A DNA stretch of 64,000 bases. Origin: an uncultured Clostridia bacterium. Lineage in GTDB: Bacteria > Bacillota > Clostridia > Christensenellales > CAG-138. Shown here piece by piece: positions 34,873 to 44,666 of this stretch (the stretch's first letter is position 1; each line of letters opens with the position of its first letter). The DNA lies in the NCBI GenBank assembly GCA_947168855.1, contig CAMVNO010000001.1, positions 62,001 to 126,000 on the forward strand. The letters are read 5' to 3'. Under the pieces are notes generated by a model that did not search any database, was not told where the DNA came from, and saw only the letters and a list, made by a program, of their open reading frames with translations. Both the position numbers and the translations under genes were made by a program.

Positions 34873-37800
34873 ATGAAAAAAGCAAGAACCATACTTGCGA
34901 TCATGCTCGCTTTGGTTATGGTGCTGAGCGTTCTGCCCGCTTCCTTTGCCGAAGAGTCAAAGAAGCTTGACAGAAAAGGTGATGCCAGTCTCGCCGACCG
35001 CAATGAAGCCATCCAAAGCAAGACCGAGAGAACGTTCAAACCGTTGAGCACGCGTTTTGAAGGTTCTAAAGCAATCGATCCCGAAGCGATCGTAACCGCG
35101 ATTGTCATCTTCGATGATCCTGCGCTGAGCGACACGTACACCGCCGAGGAGATTCGCGAGAAGAAAGCGGAGTCCGTGCAGAACCGTATGTCAAACGCAC
35201 ACGACACCTTCTTCAAGTCGTTATCGTTTGAAGCTGAGCGCATGTATGACTACACCGCTTTGATCAACGGTATGTCCCTCCGTACGGCGTATAAGAACCT
35301 TCTTGCAATGGAACAGATGGACGGCGTTAAGAACGTTTACGTTGCAAACGAATATAACGCTCCCGATTACGAAAAACCCGAACAGATGAACGCAAACCTG
35401 ATCACCGGCGCAGCAGCGATGCAGGACATCCGCTATAAGGGTGAAGGAATGGTCGTTGCTGTTCTGGATACGGGTCTGAATCTCAACCATGAAGCTTTCC
35501 AGGATTACGGTCTTTTGAGAACCCCGGCATTCACCGAGGAATATGTCTCTTCGATCGAAACGATTGTCGACGGCAAGTACATTTCCAAGAAGATTCCGTT
35601 CACGTACGACTATTATGATATGGACGACGACGTAACCGACTACAACGGACACGGCTCCCACGTTTCCGGTACAATCGCGGGCTTCGTTCTTGATACGGAC
35701 GGCGCAGTTACCTTCTCGGGTGCTGCTCCTTATGCACAGCTTGTGTTCATGAAGATCTTCGCTGACCAGTCTTCCGGCACAAACTCCGGCATCTATATGG
35801 CAGCTTTGGAAGACTGCTATCGTCTCGGCGTTGATGCAATCAACATGTCGATCGGTTCTCCCGGCGGCTTCGTCTATGATCCCGAATTGGAAGAAAATGT
35901 TTTCGGCAATGTATACGATAAGCTTGACAAGGCCGGCGTCATCGTCTGCATCTCCGCAGGCAACGAGTATTCTATGGCGCATAACGCCGGCAATATCGCC
36001 GGCGACGGCTTTGTGCTTCCCGAGTATGCCGACTATGCAGAGGTTGCAAGCCCGTCCACCTATGAAGGCAATATTTCCGTTGCTTCCATGGAAAACTTTG
36101 CATACCCGTCTCTGGCGATCGAGTATAACGGAGAAGCTTTCCCGTATGTCGACAATTGCAGCGACGGCGAGCACGGCTGGCTGGATACGTTCGGCAACAA
36201 GACCGTTGAGCTCGTATATTGCGGCACGGGTAATCCCGATGAGATTCCGGATTCTGTTGCGGGTAAAGTTGCTCTTGTCGTTCGCGGCGACATTTCGTTC
36301 TCCGAAAAGAACGCAAACGTTGCAGAAAAGGGCGCGATCGGTATGATCCTGTTCAACAATCAGGCAGGTTCTATCGGCATGATGATCGATCCGTATTACG
36401 TACCGGCAATCAGCATCCAGCAGGAAGCCGGTCTCAAGATCCAGGAAGGTCTTGACGTCGATAATACCGTATCTGTTCCGACAGATGAAAGCCTGGTTGC
36501 AAACCCGAACGCATGGCTGATGAGCACCTTCTCCAGCTGGGGCTGCACGCCGAATCTGGAGCTCAAGCCGACGATCTCCGCACCCGGCGGCATGATTTAT
36601 TCTGCCGTTGCAGGCGCTTCCGATGCATACGAAGTATACAGCGGTACGTCCATGGCGTCTCCGAACGCATGCGGTTCGTTCCTCCTTCTCGCGGAGTATC
36701 TGAAGGATACCTATCCCGATCTTGACAAAGTTGAACGCGCAGCGCTTGCCGAAGATCTGATGGAATCGACCGCCTCGCTTCCTGTCAATGCAGACGGTTA
36801 CCTGTATTCGCCCAGAAAGTCCGGCTCCGGTATCCTCAATATCTATGATGCGATCACCTCGCCGGTATATCTGGAAGAGCCGATCGTAAACCTCTATGAC
36901 GATCCCGGTAAGACCGGCGTCTACGAGATTCCGTATACGCTTGTGAACCTGACCGATTCCGAGCAGGTTTATACGGCAGATCTGATTGACTTGTTTGATT
37001 TTGTCGCAACGATGTATAATTCCACCGGGAAACCTGTCGGCGATTACAACACGCTGACCTCCGATTATCTGTTTGATGGCGAAGGATTAACGGTTGCCGG
37101 CGACCTGGAAGCAACTGTTCCTGCAAACGGAACATTTGATGGCGTGATTACCATTACGCTCGATGATACAACAAAGGCAAAATTCGATGAGAAGTTCAAG
37201 AACGGTACCTATATCGAAGGATATATCGCATTTAACGCAGCCGAAACCAATGTTGCTATGAACGTTCCGGTCTGTGAAGGCATTTACGGCGATGTTAACC
37301 TCGACTCGGTCGTCAATGCTGCCGATGCCGTAATGATTCTTCGTTCTGTAGTCGGTCTCATTGAGCTTTCCGAAGAAGAAGCGTTCTTTGCGGACCTCAA
37401 CCAAAGCGGCACTGTCACCGCAGCCGACGCAGCATATCTGCTCCGTGCACTCATCGGCTTTGAGGTGCTTCCGACTATTGTCAGCCATGAAGAAGTTGCT
37501 CCTTCGACGGTACATCTGACTTACATGGGCTTCTACGGCGACTGGACGCAGGGTCCTGTTCTTGATAAGGTCTGGACAAACAGCATGTTGTATCTGTACG
37601 CGCTTGCATATGAGAACGTAAAGTATCCGCAGTATGCTCAAGCCGGGTATATGCCGGAAAACATTGGCCTTGTTGAGCCCAACATCACGGTTTCCAATGT
37701 TTACGGTTTGGATGCCAATATGGAGCATCTCTACAATTATATCGGCAGAAATCCCGCAACCGTTTTGCTTTCGGATGAAGAACTCGTTGCCGATGCATGG

Positions 37801-39231
37801 GCTGAGTACTTGACTAATGAACAGTATAGGAATCGTCTCCACAATGCGATCTCCAATGAGACTTCCGACGGTGATATGTATTTTGTTGAGATGATGTATT
37901 CCCTGCCGATCCAGCTTCGTAATGCGCGTAACCTCAAAATGACAGTTACTGACTACTTTACCGATGAAATCTATCTTGTAGATGATAGTGAGTACCTCGG
38001 TAAAGCGTATTTCAACAATGATAACGGCGTCTGGCAGTCCCGCGGCTCCTTCTACTGGGACGGCATTAACTACAATGAGGACTCTGATAATTTCGGAGAA
38101 TTCGTCCCGAACGGAACGATCTGCCAAGTCAAATATGAGACAAAGCTCGATTATCCGACTGCCGAACTGAATGAGGAATACTCGTTCTATATGATCGTCG
38201 ATACGGCGTCTCCTGTTGTCACCGGTGTTGAAGTGACCGAAGAAGAGATTGCAGCGCAATCTTCTGCGGAAGGCGAGGATCCCGCTGAACCGACAATCAA
38301 AAAGACTGTAACGATCAGTCTTGCAGATAATGGCTCCGGTCTCTCCTTCGCAGATGCATACTACTACGACAATGCACTTGACGGCGGTCAGCTTGCAGCT
38401 GAAGTCGGTAATAATGCCGCTAAATTGGTACTCGACATCACAGATCTTCCCGAAGATGTCACTTTTGTCTTCGTTGAAGCGCTCGACTATGCAACCAACC
38501 TGACGACGTACACTGTGAATATCAAAACGGGTGAGGTGCTGCATATTGCCGGCGATTACGCCTCTGCTGAATATCTCGTGAACCTGATGAACACAGGAGC
38601 GGCGGAGGATATCGTTGTTCCGATGCAGGGTATCGTTACTGACATCTACAACGGTACGATCTATGCCTCTACGGTTGAACCGGTTAAGGGTACCCCGATG
38701 GGTATGGCTGTGAAACTGTCTGACGAAGCTGCGCTTGCAGAGATTCATGTCGGCGATACGTATGTGTTCGCAGGCAAGGTTGCAGATGACAACGGCTGTC
38801 CGACGCTCACCGATGCAGAGATCACCTTTGTCCTCTATATCAATGAAGACTATGAGGAAGATGTCGGCGATGCCGTTTGGGGCAACGTCATCTATCCTGT
38901 AGTAGTTTATCCGTGGTTTGGCTTAGCTGAAGAAATCACCTTCGAGGACCTCTTTACCGACTCTTACAAGTATGTCGGCACGATCGTCTACTTTGAAGAG
39001 CTTGATGTTGCGAACGTAACCGAAAACGATGACGGCACCAGAACCATCACTTTGACTGACGGCGAAAACAGCCTTGATATCGTTGGATGCAAAGCCGGAG
39101 CGAATTCTGCTGCAGACGACGCTTTGGTCGAAGGCTTTTTCGTACCGATCCTCGAAAACGGTGCTTTGAAGCTTCGTCCGGTACAGGATGGCCTGAATGG
39201 ATGGGTCACGTTCCTTTCGGATGAAGCGTAA
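34873..39231 (+). CDS. Large secreted subtilisin-like serine protease with internal dockerin
   Basis: A 1452-residue extracellular S8 protease. A signal peptide (1-26) and an I9-type propeptide come first. The catalytic triad is intact: Asp in VAVLDTGLN (about 199), His in NGHGSHVSG (about 260), Ser in SGTSMASPN (about 593). A PA domain (GKVALVVRGDISFSEKN) interrupts the catalytic domain, as in Vpr/C5a-peptidase types. A dockerin-like pair of Ca-binding repeats (GDVNLDSVVNAADAV, DLNQSGTVTAADAA) lies at about 804-870. The remaining 580 residues contain Ig/OB-like modules of unknown role. Start 34873 follows AAGGAGG. Likely degrades host or dietary protein for amino-acid fermentation. Confidence 0.9.
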   Translation: MKKARTILAIMLALVMVLSVLPASFAEESKKLDRKGDASLADRNEAIQSKTERTFKPLSTRFEGSKAIDPEAIVTAIVIFDDPALSDTYTAEEIREKKAESVQNRMSNAHDTFFKSLSFEAERMYDYTALINGMSLRTAYKNLLAMEQMDGVKNVYVANEYNAPDYEKPEQMNANLITGAAAMQDIRYKGEGMVVAVLDTGLNLNHEAFQDYGLLRTPAFTEEYVSSIETIVDGKYISKKIPFTYDYYDMDDDVTDYNGHGSHVSGTIAGFVLDTDGAVTFSGAAPYAQLVFMKIFADQSSGTNSGIYMAALEDCYRLGVDAINMSIGSPGGFVYDPELEENVFGNVYDKLDKAGVIVCISAGNEYSMAHNAGNIAGDGFVLPEYADYAEVASPSTYEGNISVASMENFAYPSLAIEYNGEAFPYVDNCSDGEHGWLDTFGNKTVELVYCGTGNPDEIPDSVAGKVALVVRGDISFSEKNANVAEKGAIGMILFNNQAGSIGMMIDPYYVPAISIQQEAGLKIQEGLDVDNTVSVPTDESLVANPNAWLMSTFSSWGCTPNLELKPTISAPGGMIYSAVAGASDAYEVYSGTSMASPNACGSFLLLAEYLKDTYPDLDKVERAALAEDLMESTASLPVNADGYLYSPRKSGSGILNIYDAITSPVYLEEPIVNLYDDPGKTGVYEIPYTLVNLTDSEQVYTADLIDLFDFVATMYNSTGKPVGDYNTLTSDYLFDGEGLTVAGDLEATVPANGTFDGVITITLDDTTKAKFDEKFKNGTYIEGYIAFNAAETNVAMNVPVCEGIYGDVNLDSVVNAADAVMILRSVVGLIELSEEEAFFADLNQSGTVTAADAAYLLRALIGFEVLPTIVSHEEVAPSTVHLTYMGFYGDWTQGPVLDKVWTNSMLYLYALAYENVKYPQYAQAGYMPENIGLVEPNITVSNVYGLDANMEHLYNYIGRNPATVLLSDEELVADAWAEYLTNEQYRNRLHNAISNETSDGDMYFVEMMYSLPIQLRNARNLKMTVTDYFTDEIYLVDDSEYLGKAYFNNDNGVWQSRGSFYWDGINYNEDSDNFGEFVPNGTICQVKYETKLDYPTAELNEEYSFYMIVDTASPVVTGVEVTEEEIAAQSSAEGEDPAEPTIKKTVTISLADNGSGLSFADAYYYDNALDGGQLAAEVGNNAAKLVLDITDLPEDVTFVFVEALDYATNLTTYTVNIKTGEVLHIAGDYASAEYLVNLMNTGAAEDIVVPMQGIVTDIYNGTIYASTVEPVKGTPMGMAVKLSDEAALAEIHVGDTYVFAGKVADDNGCPTLTDAEITFVLYINEDYEEDVGDAVWGNVIYPVVVYPWFGLAEEITFEDLFTDSYKYVGTIVYFEELDVANVTENDDGTRTITLTDGENSLDIVGCKAGANSAADDALVEGFFVPILENGALKLRPVQDGLNGWVTFLSDEA

Positions 39232-39246
39232 TCCATCATGACAATG

Positions 39247-39274
39247 AAAGGAGCGGCAGTTGCCGCTCCTTTTT
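39247..39274 (+). terminator. Terminator after the subtilase
   Basis: An AAAGGAGCGGC/GCCGCTCCTTT stem with an AGTT loop and a following T run. Confidence 0.85.
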
Positions 39275-39295
39275 CGTTTTGAATTTCATGTACGG

Positions 39296-40330
39296 TTACT
39301 GTAAATAGATTGCTTTTTCCCGTTTCGGTATGATCCTGCCGACACGCTGTGCACACGGAACATGTTCTTTCAACGCACGGAAAGCAGCATTTGCATCTCT
39401 TTCCGGGACAGCAACCAACAATCCGCCGGACGTCTGCGGGTCAAAGAGAAGATCACAGACAGCAAGTTCTGTATTTCCCGCATCGACAGCGTGTTCCGCA
39501 TACGTGCGATTTCGATACATTCCTTCCGGCAGGATTCCGAGCCGCGCAAATTCCAAAGCTTTCGGAATCAAAGAAATTCCGCTTACGTCAATTTCGGCTG
39601 AAACATCCGATCCGCTGCACATTTCATACAGGTGTCCCAGGAAGGAAAAACCCGTCACGTCCGTGCATGCATGAACGTCATAATTCACAAGGACGTCTCT
39701 TGCGCCTTTGTTCAGCGTCGTCATCAGGCGGATCATCAGGTCATGCGTTTCCTGTTCCAAAAGGTCCCCGCGCTGTGCTGCGGTCAGAACGCCGATTCCG
39801 ATCGGCTTTGTCAAAAGCAATACGTCGCCCGGATTGGCGCCGTGATTCTTCCACATTTTGTCCGGATGTACAAACCCGGTCACGGAAAGCCCGTATTTCG
39901 GCTCGTCGTCGTAGATGCTGTGTCCGCCGCAGATGATCGCGCCGGCTTCGGCGCATTTTTCATATCCGCCGCGCAGGATCTCGTGCACGGCTTCCTTTGG
40001 CATGGTTTTCGGTACGCACATAATGTTCAGCGCAAGCTTCGGCTCGCCGCCCATCGCGTAGATATCGGACAACGCATTTGTCGCCGCGATCTGTCCGAAT
40101 GTATACGGATCATCCGCAATCGGAGGGAAGAAATCAAGCGTCTGTACAATCGCACGATCCGCAGATAACCGATAGACGGCGGCGTCGTCGCTCTTATCAA
40201 ATCCGACGAGCAAATCCTCGTCATGCAGGGTCGGAAGATCGTTGAGAAGCTTCGCAAGGACGCCTGCGCCGACCTTTGCGCCGCATCCCGCGCAGTTTGC
40301 AAGCTTTGTCAGTTTGATATCTTCGCTCAT
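39296..40330 (-). CDS. selD: Selenophosphate synthase
   Basis: A 344-residue ATP-dependent enzyme making selenophosphate from selenide. The N-terminal active-site loop reads CAGCGAK: the essential Cys is kept, the second Cys of the common GCGCK motif is Ala, and no in-frame UGA is used. The motifs DKSDDAAVY, DFFPPIADDP and QTSGGLL are typical. It is the last gene of yqeC-yqeB-xdhC-selD; the start overlaps the xdhC stop. The neighbours point to selenium use in a molybdenum hydroxylase rather than in selenocysteine. Confidence 0.95.
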   Translation of the reverse strand: MSEDIKLTKLANCAGCGAKVGAGVLAKLLNDLPTLHDEDLLVGFDKSDDAAVYRLSADRAIVQTLDFFPPIADDPYTFGQIAATNALSDIYAMGGEPKLALNIMCVPKTMPKEAVHEILRGGYEKCAEAGAIICGGHSIYDDEPKYGLSVTGFVHPDKMWKNHGANPGDVLLLTKPIGIGVLTAAQRGDLLEQETHDLMIRLMTTLNKGARDVLVNYDVHACTDVTGFSFLGHLYEMCSGSDVSAEIDVSGISLIPKALEFARLGILPEGMYRNRTYAEHAVDAGNTELAVCDLLFDPQTSGGLLVAVPERDANAAFRALKEHVPCAQRVGRIIPKREKAIYLQ

Positions 40331-41316
40331 TCTGACGCCTCCGTAATCTGTATCAAAATGTCGATCGTTCCGCCGCAGACCATGCCCTGATCGGCGGCTT
40401 CGCGATTGTTCATCTTGCAAGTGTAACGCTGTACGTTCGGTCCGTGCGCCATCATCTCTGTCGCTTTCTGAGAGGCTTCAAATTCCCCGAAACCACCTCC
40501 GATCGAGGAAATGATCGTTCCGTCACGTTTGACGATCATACGCGCACCTGCAGATCGAGGCGCGCTGCCGTGCTTTTCGATCAGAGTTACCATGGCGTAT
40601 GGTTCGCGCAAAGAACAGATGACTTCACAAAGCGCGTGATCCCATTCGCTGCCGCGGTTTTCGGCATTTTTCGTTTGGATCATTTCGGCGACGATACAAA
40701 CCGCGATCTCCTCGGGCGTTTGCGCACCGATCGGAAGTCCGATTGGGGAATGGACCGTTTTCAATTGGTCCTCGGAATATCCCTGCGCCATCAGATCCCG
40801 AAACACGACTTGGATCTTCGATCTGCTGCCGATCATCCCGCAGTACGTATACGTCTTTCGGAGAATCGTCCGAAGGCAGAGATTGTCGTCTTTATGTCCT
40901 CGTGTGACAATTACATAATATGTATTCGGATCATGGATCGTCCGGAGCGCATCCGAAAACGGCAGATTCAGGATTTCATCCGCATCCGGAAAACGTTCGG
41001 TATTTGCAAAGTCTGTCCGTTCGTCGATCACCGTCACACGGAATCCGACCATCTTTGCGATCTTTGCGGTATAAACAGAAACATGACCTGCGCCGCATAG
41101 CACCAGATGCGGCGGGGTAGTGATGCGTTCGATCAGGACATTGTCCCGCACGATCGGTAAATCCGTATTTGCGTCGATCGGTTGGATCAGCGAGTTTTCT
41201 CCGTATACGGTCTGGCCGTCAACGATCGCAGTTTTTCCCATACGTTCGCCTTCGATCGCAGTAAAGAGGTAGGGGGAACGACCCTGGCGGATCGCTTCAA
41301 CGATATGTTTATACAT
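40327..41316 (-). CDS. xdhC: XdhC/CoxI family protein with reversed domain order
   Basis: A 329-residue maturation factor for molybdenum hydroxylases. The Rossmann XdhC_C domain (VLCGAGHVSVYTAKIAKMVGF) is in the N-terminal half and the CoxI domain (VTLIEKHGSAPRSAGARMIV, SIGGGFGEFEA) follows at the C-terminus, the opposite of E. coli XdhC or PucA. By family it binds molybdenum cofactor and helps its sulfuration/insertion. AAGGAG spacing favours ATG 41316 over 41322. It overlaps yqeB and selD. Confidence 0.88.
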   Translation of the reverse strand: MYKHIVEAIRQGRSPYLFTAIEGERMGKTAIVDGQTVYGENSLIQPIDANTDLPIVRDNVLIERITTPPHLVLCGAGHVSVYTAKIAKMVGFRVTVIDERTDFANTERFPDADEILNLPFSDALRTIHDPNTYYVIVTRGHKDDNLCLRTILRKTYTYCGMIGSRSKIQVVFRDLMAQGYSEDQLKTVHSPIGLPIGAQTPEEIAVCIVAEMIQTKNAENRGSEWDHALCEVICSLREPYAMVTLIEKHGSAPRSAGARMIVKRDGTIISSIGGGFGEFEASQKATEMMAHGPNVQRYTCKMNNREAADQGMVCGGTIDILIQITEASE

Positions 41317-42103
41317 TCGCATTTCTCCTTTGCAGCATCAGGATCGCTTCCAGCACGCCGCCGCCGATCGCGCGCGCCTTGTCGGAAACCGTATAGCAAT
41401 GGTTCAATACGCCGCGTGGGTCGATGTCGCCGCTTTTCATGCCTTTGTGTACCGGTGTTCCGGTGGGCAACAGCCCGCGGATCACGCCGGGAATCGATGA
41501 GAAGATCGGTTCACCGTTTACCTCGGCAACCGGTTCGCCTCGTTCCACAAGGTCTCCGATTCTTCTCAGCTCGACAAATATGCCGTCCTTCGGCGCGCGC
41601 AGAACGCGTTCCGTTGTAAACCCGCTGATATTGCCCGGAATCCCAGTATTTGCTTCCGCGGCGCCTTTAAGGATCACGCGTCCAAGATCATGTCCGCGCA
41701 TCGTTTCGATCACGGCATGGCAGTCAGCGCCTGCAGTAAAACCGGGTCCAAGCGCGATCACAATCGGCGCGTCTGTAATCTTCGTGCCGAGGTTCTTTTT
41801 CGCAAGGATCGCATCAATGACAACCTCTGGCTGCAGCGCATTTATGCATTCTGCTTCCGGATCGACAAGCACGGCGATATGGTTGTGCGCATGGATCGCT
41901 GAAATCGATCTGAGATCCGGTGCAAATTCGGCGGTAACGTCTTCAACCGTGAATGTTCCGTTCAGGATTGCTTCGGAAAAGCAGACGGTTCTGCGGATCG
42001 AGGTGGGATATAATAGATCCGTCATCACGATCTGGAACCCGCAATGTGCAAGCCGAACGGCTGCGCCGCTTGCAAGGTCTCCCGCGCCTTTGATCACGAT
42101 CAT
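41309..42103 (-). CDS. yqeB: Selenium-dependent molybdenum hydroxylase system protein YqeB (EF2563 family)
   Basis: A 264-residue protein starting MIVIKGAGDLASGAAVRLAHCGF, the diagnostic N-terminus of the EF2563/YqeB family. A biotin/lipoyl-like fold segment (VERGEPVAEVNGEPI, GLLPTGTPVHKGMKSGDIDPR) is in the C-terminal half. The family tracks with SelD and labile-selenium hydroxylases in comparative genomics; its reaction is not known. GGAGGG precedes ATG 42103, which overlaps the yqeC stop. Confidence 0.9.
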   Translation of the reverse strand: MIVIKGAGDLASGAAVRLAHCGFQIVMTDLLYPTSIRRTVCFSEAILNGTFTVEDVTAEFAPDLRSISAIHAHNHIAVLVDPEAECINALQPEVVIDAILAKKNLGTKITDAPIVIALGPGFTAGADCHAVIETMRGHDLGRVILKGAAEANTGIPGNISGFTTERVLRAPKDGIFVELRRIGDLVERGEPVAEVNGEPIFSSIPGVIRGLLPTGTPVHKGMKSGDIDPRGVLNHCYTVSDKARAIGGGVLEAILMLQRRNANV

Positions 42104-42771
42104 GGTTCTGCCCTCCGGTATGCTATAATAGGATGTTCCGTTTGCCACGCTGTGATTGCGACCGGAACCGAAAACTGCTTTGCGAGCGATTCCGCTCTCT
42201 GTAACTGCTCTGCATCGTCCGCTTTGTTGATGACGATCCCGTCACAGCGCGGGTAAGTCGACAAAACGGTACGGATCATCATCTCCGTAACAGCATCATC
42301 AAGGGAAGCGCCGCAGATACCTGCAAACAGCTCCGGACGGTGCGCGGTATCTTTGATCGGTTTTCCGAGCCCGTCGATGCCTATGACGACAAGAACGGTG
42401 TTTGCTTCCGGTGGAATGACCGGTTCGTGTGATGCGTGCGCTTTCAGCGGCAGTTGTCTCGATCCATCGGCTTCGACCAACACGTAATCCGCATATCCGA
42501 TCAGTTCCGAAAACGACTGTTCCGGCGTAGAAAGCTTCGTTCCGTCAACTGTACCTGTGGAAACGACTTCGCCTATCTGCAGTTTTTCGACAAGGCGGGG
42601 GAGATACGGATACTGCGGCGGACGAAGGATATGTGTGGAGGTACTGACGATTACGGATCCCTTTTTGCGCAGTTCTTCTGCAAGCGCGTACATCGTCGAC
42701 GTCTTTCCGCCGCCGCCGATCAGCGCTGTAACGCCCGGTCTGATTTCAAAAAAGTCGCTTAACCTCTGCAC
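42100..42771 (-). CDS. yqeC: Selenium cofactor biosynthesis protein YqeC
   Basis: A 223-residue P-loop protein (TALIGGGGKTSTMYALAEELR near residues 14-34; VLVEADGSRQLPLKAH). YqeC is the third marker of the orphan-SelD/molybdenum hydroxylase system. The long open frame extends to 42975, but the conserved region begins at a GTG (42771) preceded by GCGAGG, which I take as the start. First gene of the selenium operon. Confidence 0.88.
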   Translation of the reverse strand: MQRLSDFFEIRPGVTALIGGGGKTSTMYALAEELRKKGSVIVSTSTHILRPPQYPYLPRLVEKLQIGEVVSTGTVDGTKLSTPEQSFSELIGYADYVLVEADGSRQLPLKAHASHEPVIPPEANTVLVVIGIDGLGKPIKDTAHRPELFAGICGASLDDAVTEMMIRTVLSTYPRCDGIVINKADDAEQLQRAESLAKQFSVPVAITAWQTEHPIIAYRRAEP

Positions 42772-42824
42772 ATTACTGTCCTCGCTATTCTTTTTCAAGA
42801 ATAACACATTCCACACCAAAAGTA

Positions 42825-42850
42825 AAGAAAGGGACTGCTGAGCAGTCCCT
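42825..42850 (-). terminator. Terminator of the phosphofructokinase gene
   Basis: GGGACTG/CAGTCCC hairpin followed on the minus strand by TTTCTTT. It separates the PFK gene from yqeC, which reads in the same direction. Confidence 0.75.
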
Positions 42851-42901
42851 ATGCGATAAAAGATTGATTGCATCAACGTTTTGCCGCTGTGCGTATGATG
42901 A

Positions 42902-44197
42902 TTATTTGTCGTTCTTTTCGACCTTTTCGACCGTTTTGCGCGGAGGCTTGGCCCTGATCTTTTTAAGGTTTGCAAAGCGGGGAAGACCGTTCTGCAGCGG
43001 AATCTTCGGATCGCCCTGGATCAGCGGAAGCAGATAGTCAATGTACGGCTTTCTGAGTCCGTTTCCGCGGGAGTTGATCCACTCGCGCGGAACCTTGCGC
43101 TCAGTGTTTGCGCAGGCGTCAAGATCGATCAGCTTGATTTCGCACTTGTAGTTGCCGTCTTCATCCGTCTTGCGGCGGAAGCCGACCATCTTGTCGGTAA
43201 TGCCGTGAACCGCGTATTCGACCGCAACGCGACCGGCTTCATAAGATTCCGAAATATCGGTCTGAGAAGCCGCATGAGACGCGCAGCGCTGCAGGAGGGA
43301 GAATTCTATGCCGCGGATCTTGGTATCCTGAAAATGATCTCTTAGAATGCCTACGAGCGTGTTGGCAAGACCGCCGAGCTGTTTATGACCGAAGCAGTCG
43401 ATCAATGCGGATTCCGAACCGTATTCGGAGATCAGTTTGCCCGTTTTATCATGGATGCCTTCGGAAACGGCAATAATGACTTTGCCGTTGTCTTCATAGA
43501 TTTCCCGCACGTCACTGATGAATTCATCGACGTCGAAATCGGTTTCCGGCAGGTAAATGAGGTCGGGACCGAATCCGGTGTAGGTTGCCGCCGCCGCGCT
43601 TGCTGCGAGCCAACCGGCATGACGACCCATGATCTCAACCACGCAGATCATCGGCTTGTCATAAACGCGCGCGTCGAGATAAAGCTCCATGCAGGTGCTG
43701 ATGATATAACGCGCCGCGGACGGGAAGCCGGGGCAATGGTCGGTGCCGTAGAGATCGTTGTCGATCGTCTTCGGAACGCCCATGATGCGACATTCATAGC
43801 CGACCTGCTGCATGTATTTGCTGATCTTGTTGCAGGTGTCCATGGAATCGTTTCCGCCGATATAGAAGAAATACCGGATATCATATTTCTTGAAGACGTC
43901 GAGGATCCTGACGTAATCCGTGTCGTCTTCTTCGTAATTCTTCAGCTTGTAGCGGCAGGAGCCGAGTGCGGAAGACGGCGTATTCAGAAGCAGAGAAAGC
44001 TCATAAGCCGCTTCCTTGCCCATGTCATACAGCACGTCGTCGATAACGCCGCGGATGCCGTGCGCAGCGCCATACACTTTATTGATATGCGGATCGTCCA
44101 GCGCGGTGCGGATGACGCCGTAAATGCTTGCGTTGATAACTGCAGTCGGTCCGCCGGACTGTCCAACGATGCAGTTGCCGATCAGTTCGTTTTTCAT
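42902..44197 (-). CDS. 6-phosphofructokinase, PPi-dependent type
   Basis: A 431-residue phosphofructokinase. The motifs GQSGGPTAVINAS, IGGNDSMDT and MGVPKTIDNDL are those of PPi-dependent enzymes (an Asn/Asp in place of the ATP-enzyme GGDGS glycine, and the PKTIDND lysine). It would phosphorylate fructose 6-phosphate with pyrophosphate reversibly, which saves ATP in anaerobes. A lysine-rich tail ends the protein. GGAGG and a good promoter precede ATG 44197; a TTG-started extension to 44314 is not supported. Confidence 0.9.
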   Translation of the reverse strand: MKNELIGNCIVGQSGGPTAVINASIYGVIRTALDDPHINKVYGAAHGIRGVIDDVLYDMGKEAAYELSLLLNTPSSALGSCRYKLKNYEEDDTDYVRILDVFKKYDIRYFFYIGGNDSMDTCNKISKYMQQVGYECRIMGVPKTIDNDLYGTDHCPGFPSAARYIISTCMELYLDARVYDKPMICVVEIMGRHAGWLAASAAAATYTGFGPDLIYLPETDFDVDEFISDVREIYEDNGKVIIAVSEGIHDKTGKLISEYGSESALIDCFGHKQLGGLANTLVGILRDHFQDTKIRGIEFSLLQRCASHAASQTDISESYEAGRVAVEYAVHGITDKMVGFRRKTDEDGNYKCEIKLIDLDACANTERKVPREWINSRGNGLRKPYIDYLLPLIQGDPKIPLQNGLPRFANLKKIRAKPPRKTVEKVEKNDK

Positions 44198-44225
44198 ATA
44201 AGCCTCCAGTTCAAAATGCCTGTAT

Positions 44226-44254
44226 ATTATAGCGAATCCCTTTGAAAAATGCAA
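44226..44254 (-). promoter_or_regulatory. Sigma-A promoter of the PFK gene
   Basis: Minus strand TTGCAT (44254-44249), 17-bp spacer, TATAAT (44231-44226), 28 bases before the ATG. Confidence 0.75.
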
Positions 44255-44288
44255 GCAAAATCGACGTAAAATCAAGAGTTGAAAAGAA

Positions 44289-44666
44289 TCACATGCCGAT
44301 GATGTTCCTGACAATCCCCCAAATCAGAAGAATCCCGACAAATACCCAGCAAACAATTTCAACTGCGCGATTGTTCCGAAGTGCTCCGAATCGAATATAG
44401 CGGTACAGCCAATAACCCAGAAGCAGCAATAAAAAAGGCAGCATGCAGAACAGGACGGCATTGGAACGGAACGCATTGCCGAGATCAAGATGCATGATGT
44501 AAACGAGCATGCGCGTAACGCCGCATCCCGGACAATTCAATCCCGTGATCAGGTGAAACGGGCAGGGGATCCCGATGCCGGTCAGTTGATAGAATACAGC
44601 ATAAGCGCAGCCGCCCAATAGAACAGCTGCGCCTATGATAACGATCTTTTTGACGCGATCCCGCAT
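44289..44666 (-). CDS. DUF2752 membrane protein
   Basis: A 125-residue protein with three hydrophobic helices and the family motif CPFH...GLNCPGCGVTRML after the first helix. Function unknown. Its start touches the stop of the DUF4234 protein upstream, so the two are co-transcribed. Confidence 0.85.
   Translation of the reverse strand: MRDRVKKIVIIGAAVLLGGCAYAVFYQLTGIGIPCPFHLITGLNCPGCGVTRMLVYIMHLDLGNAFRSNAVLFCMLPFLLLLLGYWLYRYIRFGALRNNRAVEIVCWVFVGILLIWGIVRNIIGM

Noticed and set aside
39296..40330. Selenocysteine codon in selD
   Set aside because: The active-site position is a normal Cys codon (CAGCGAK) and no in-frame TGA occurs before the stop.
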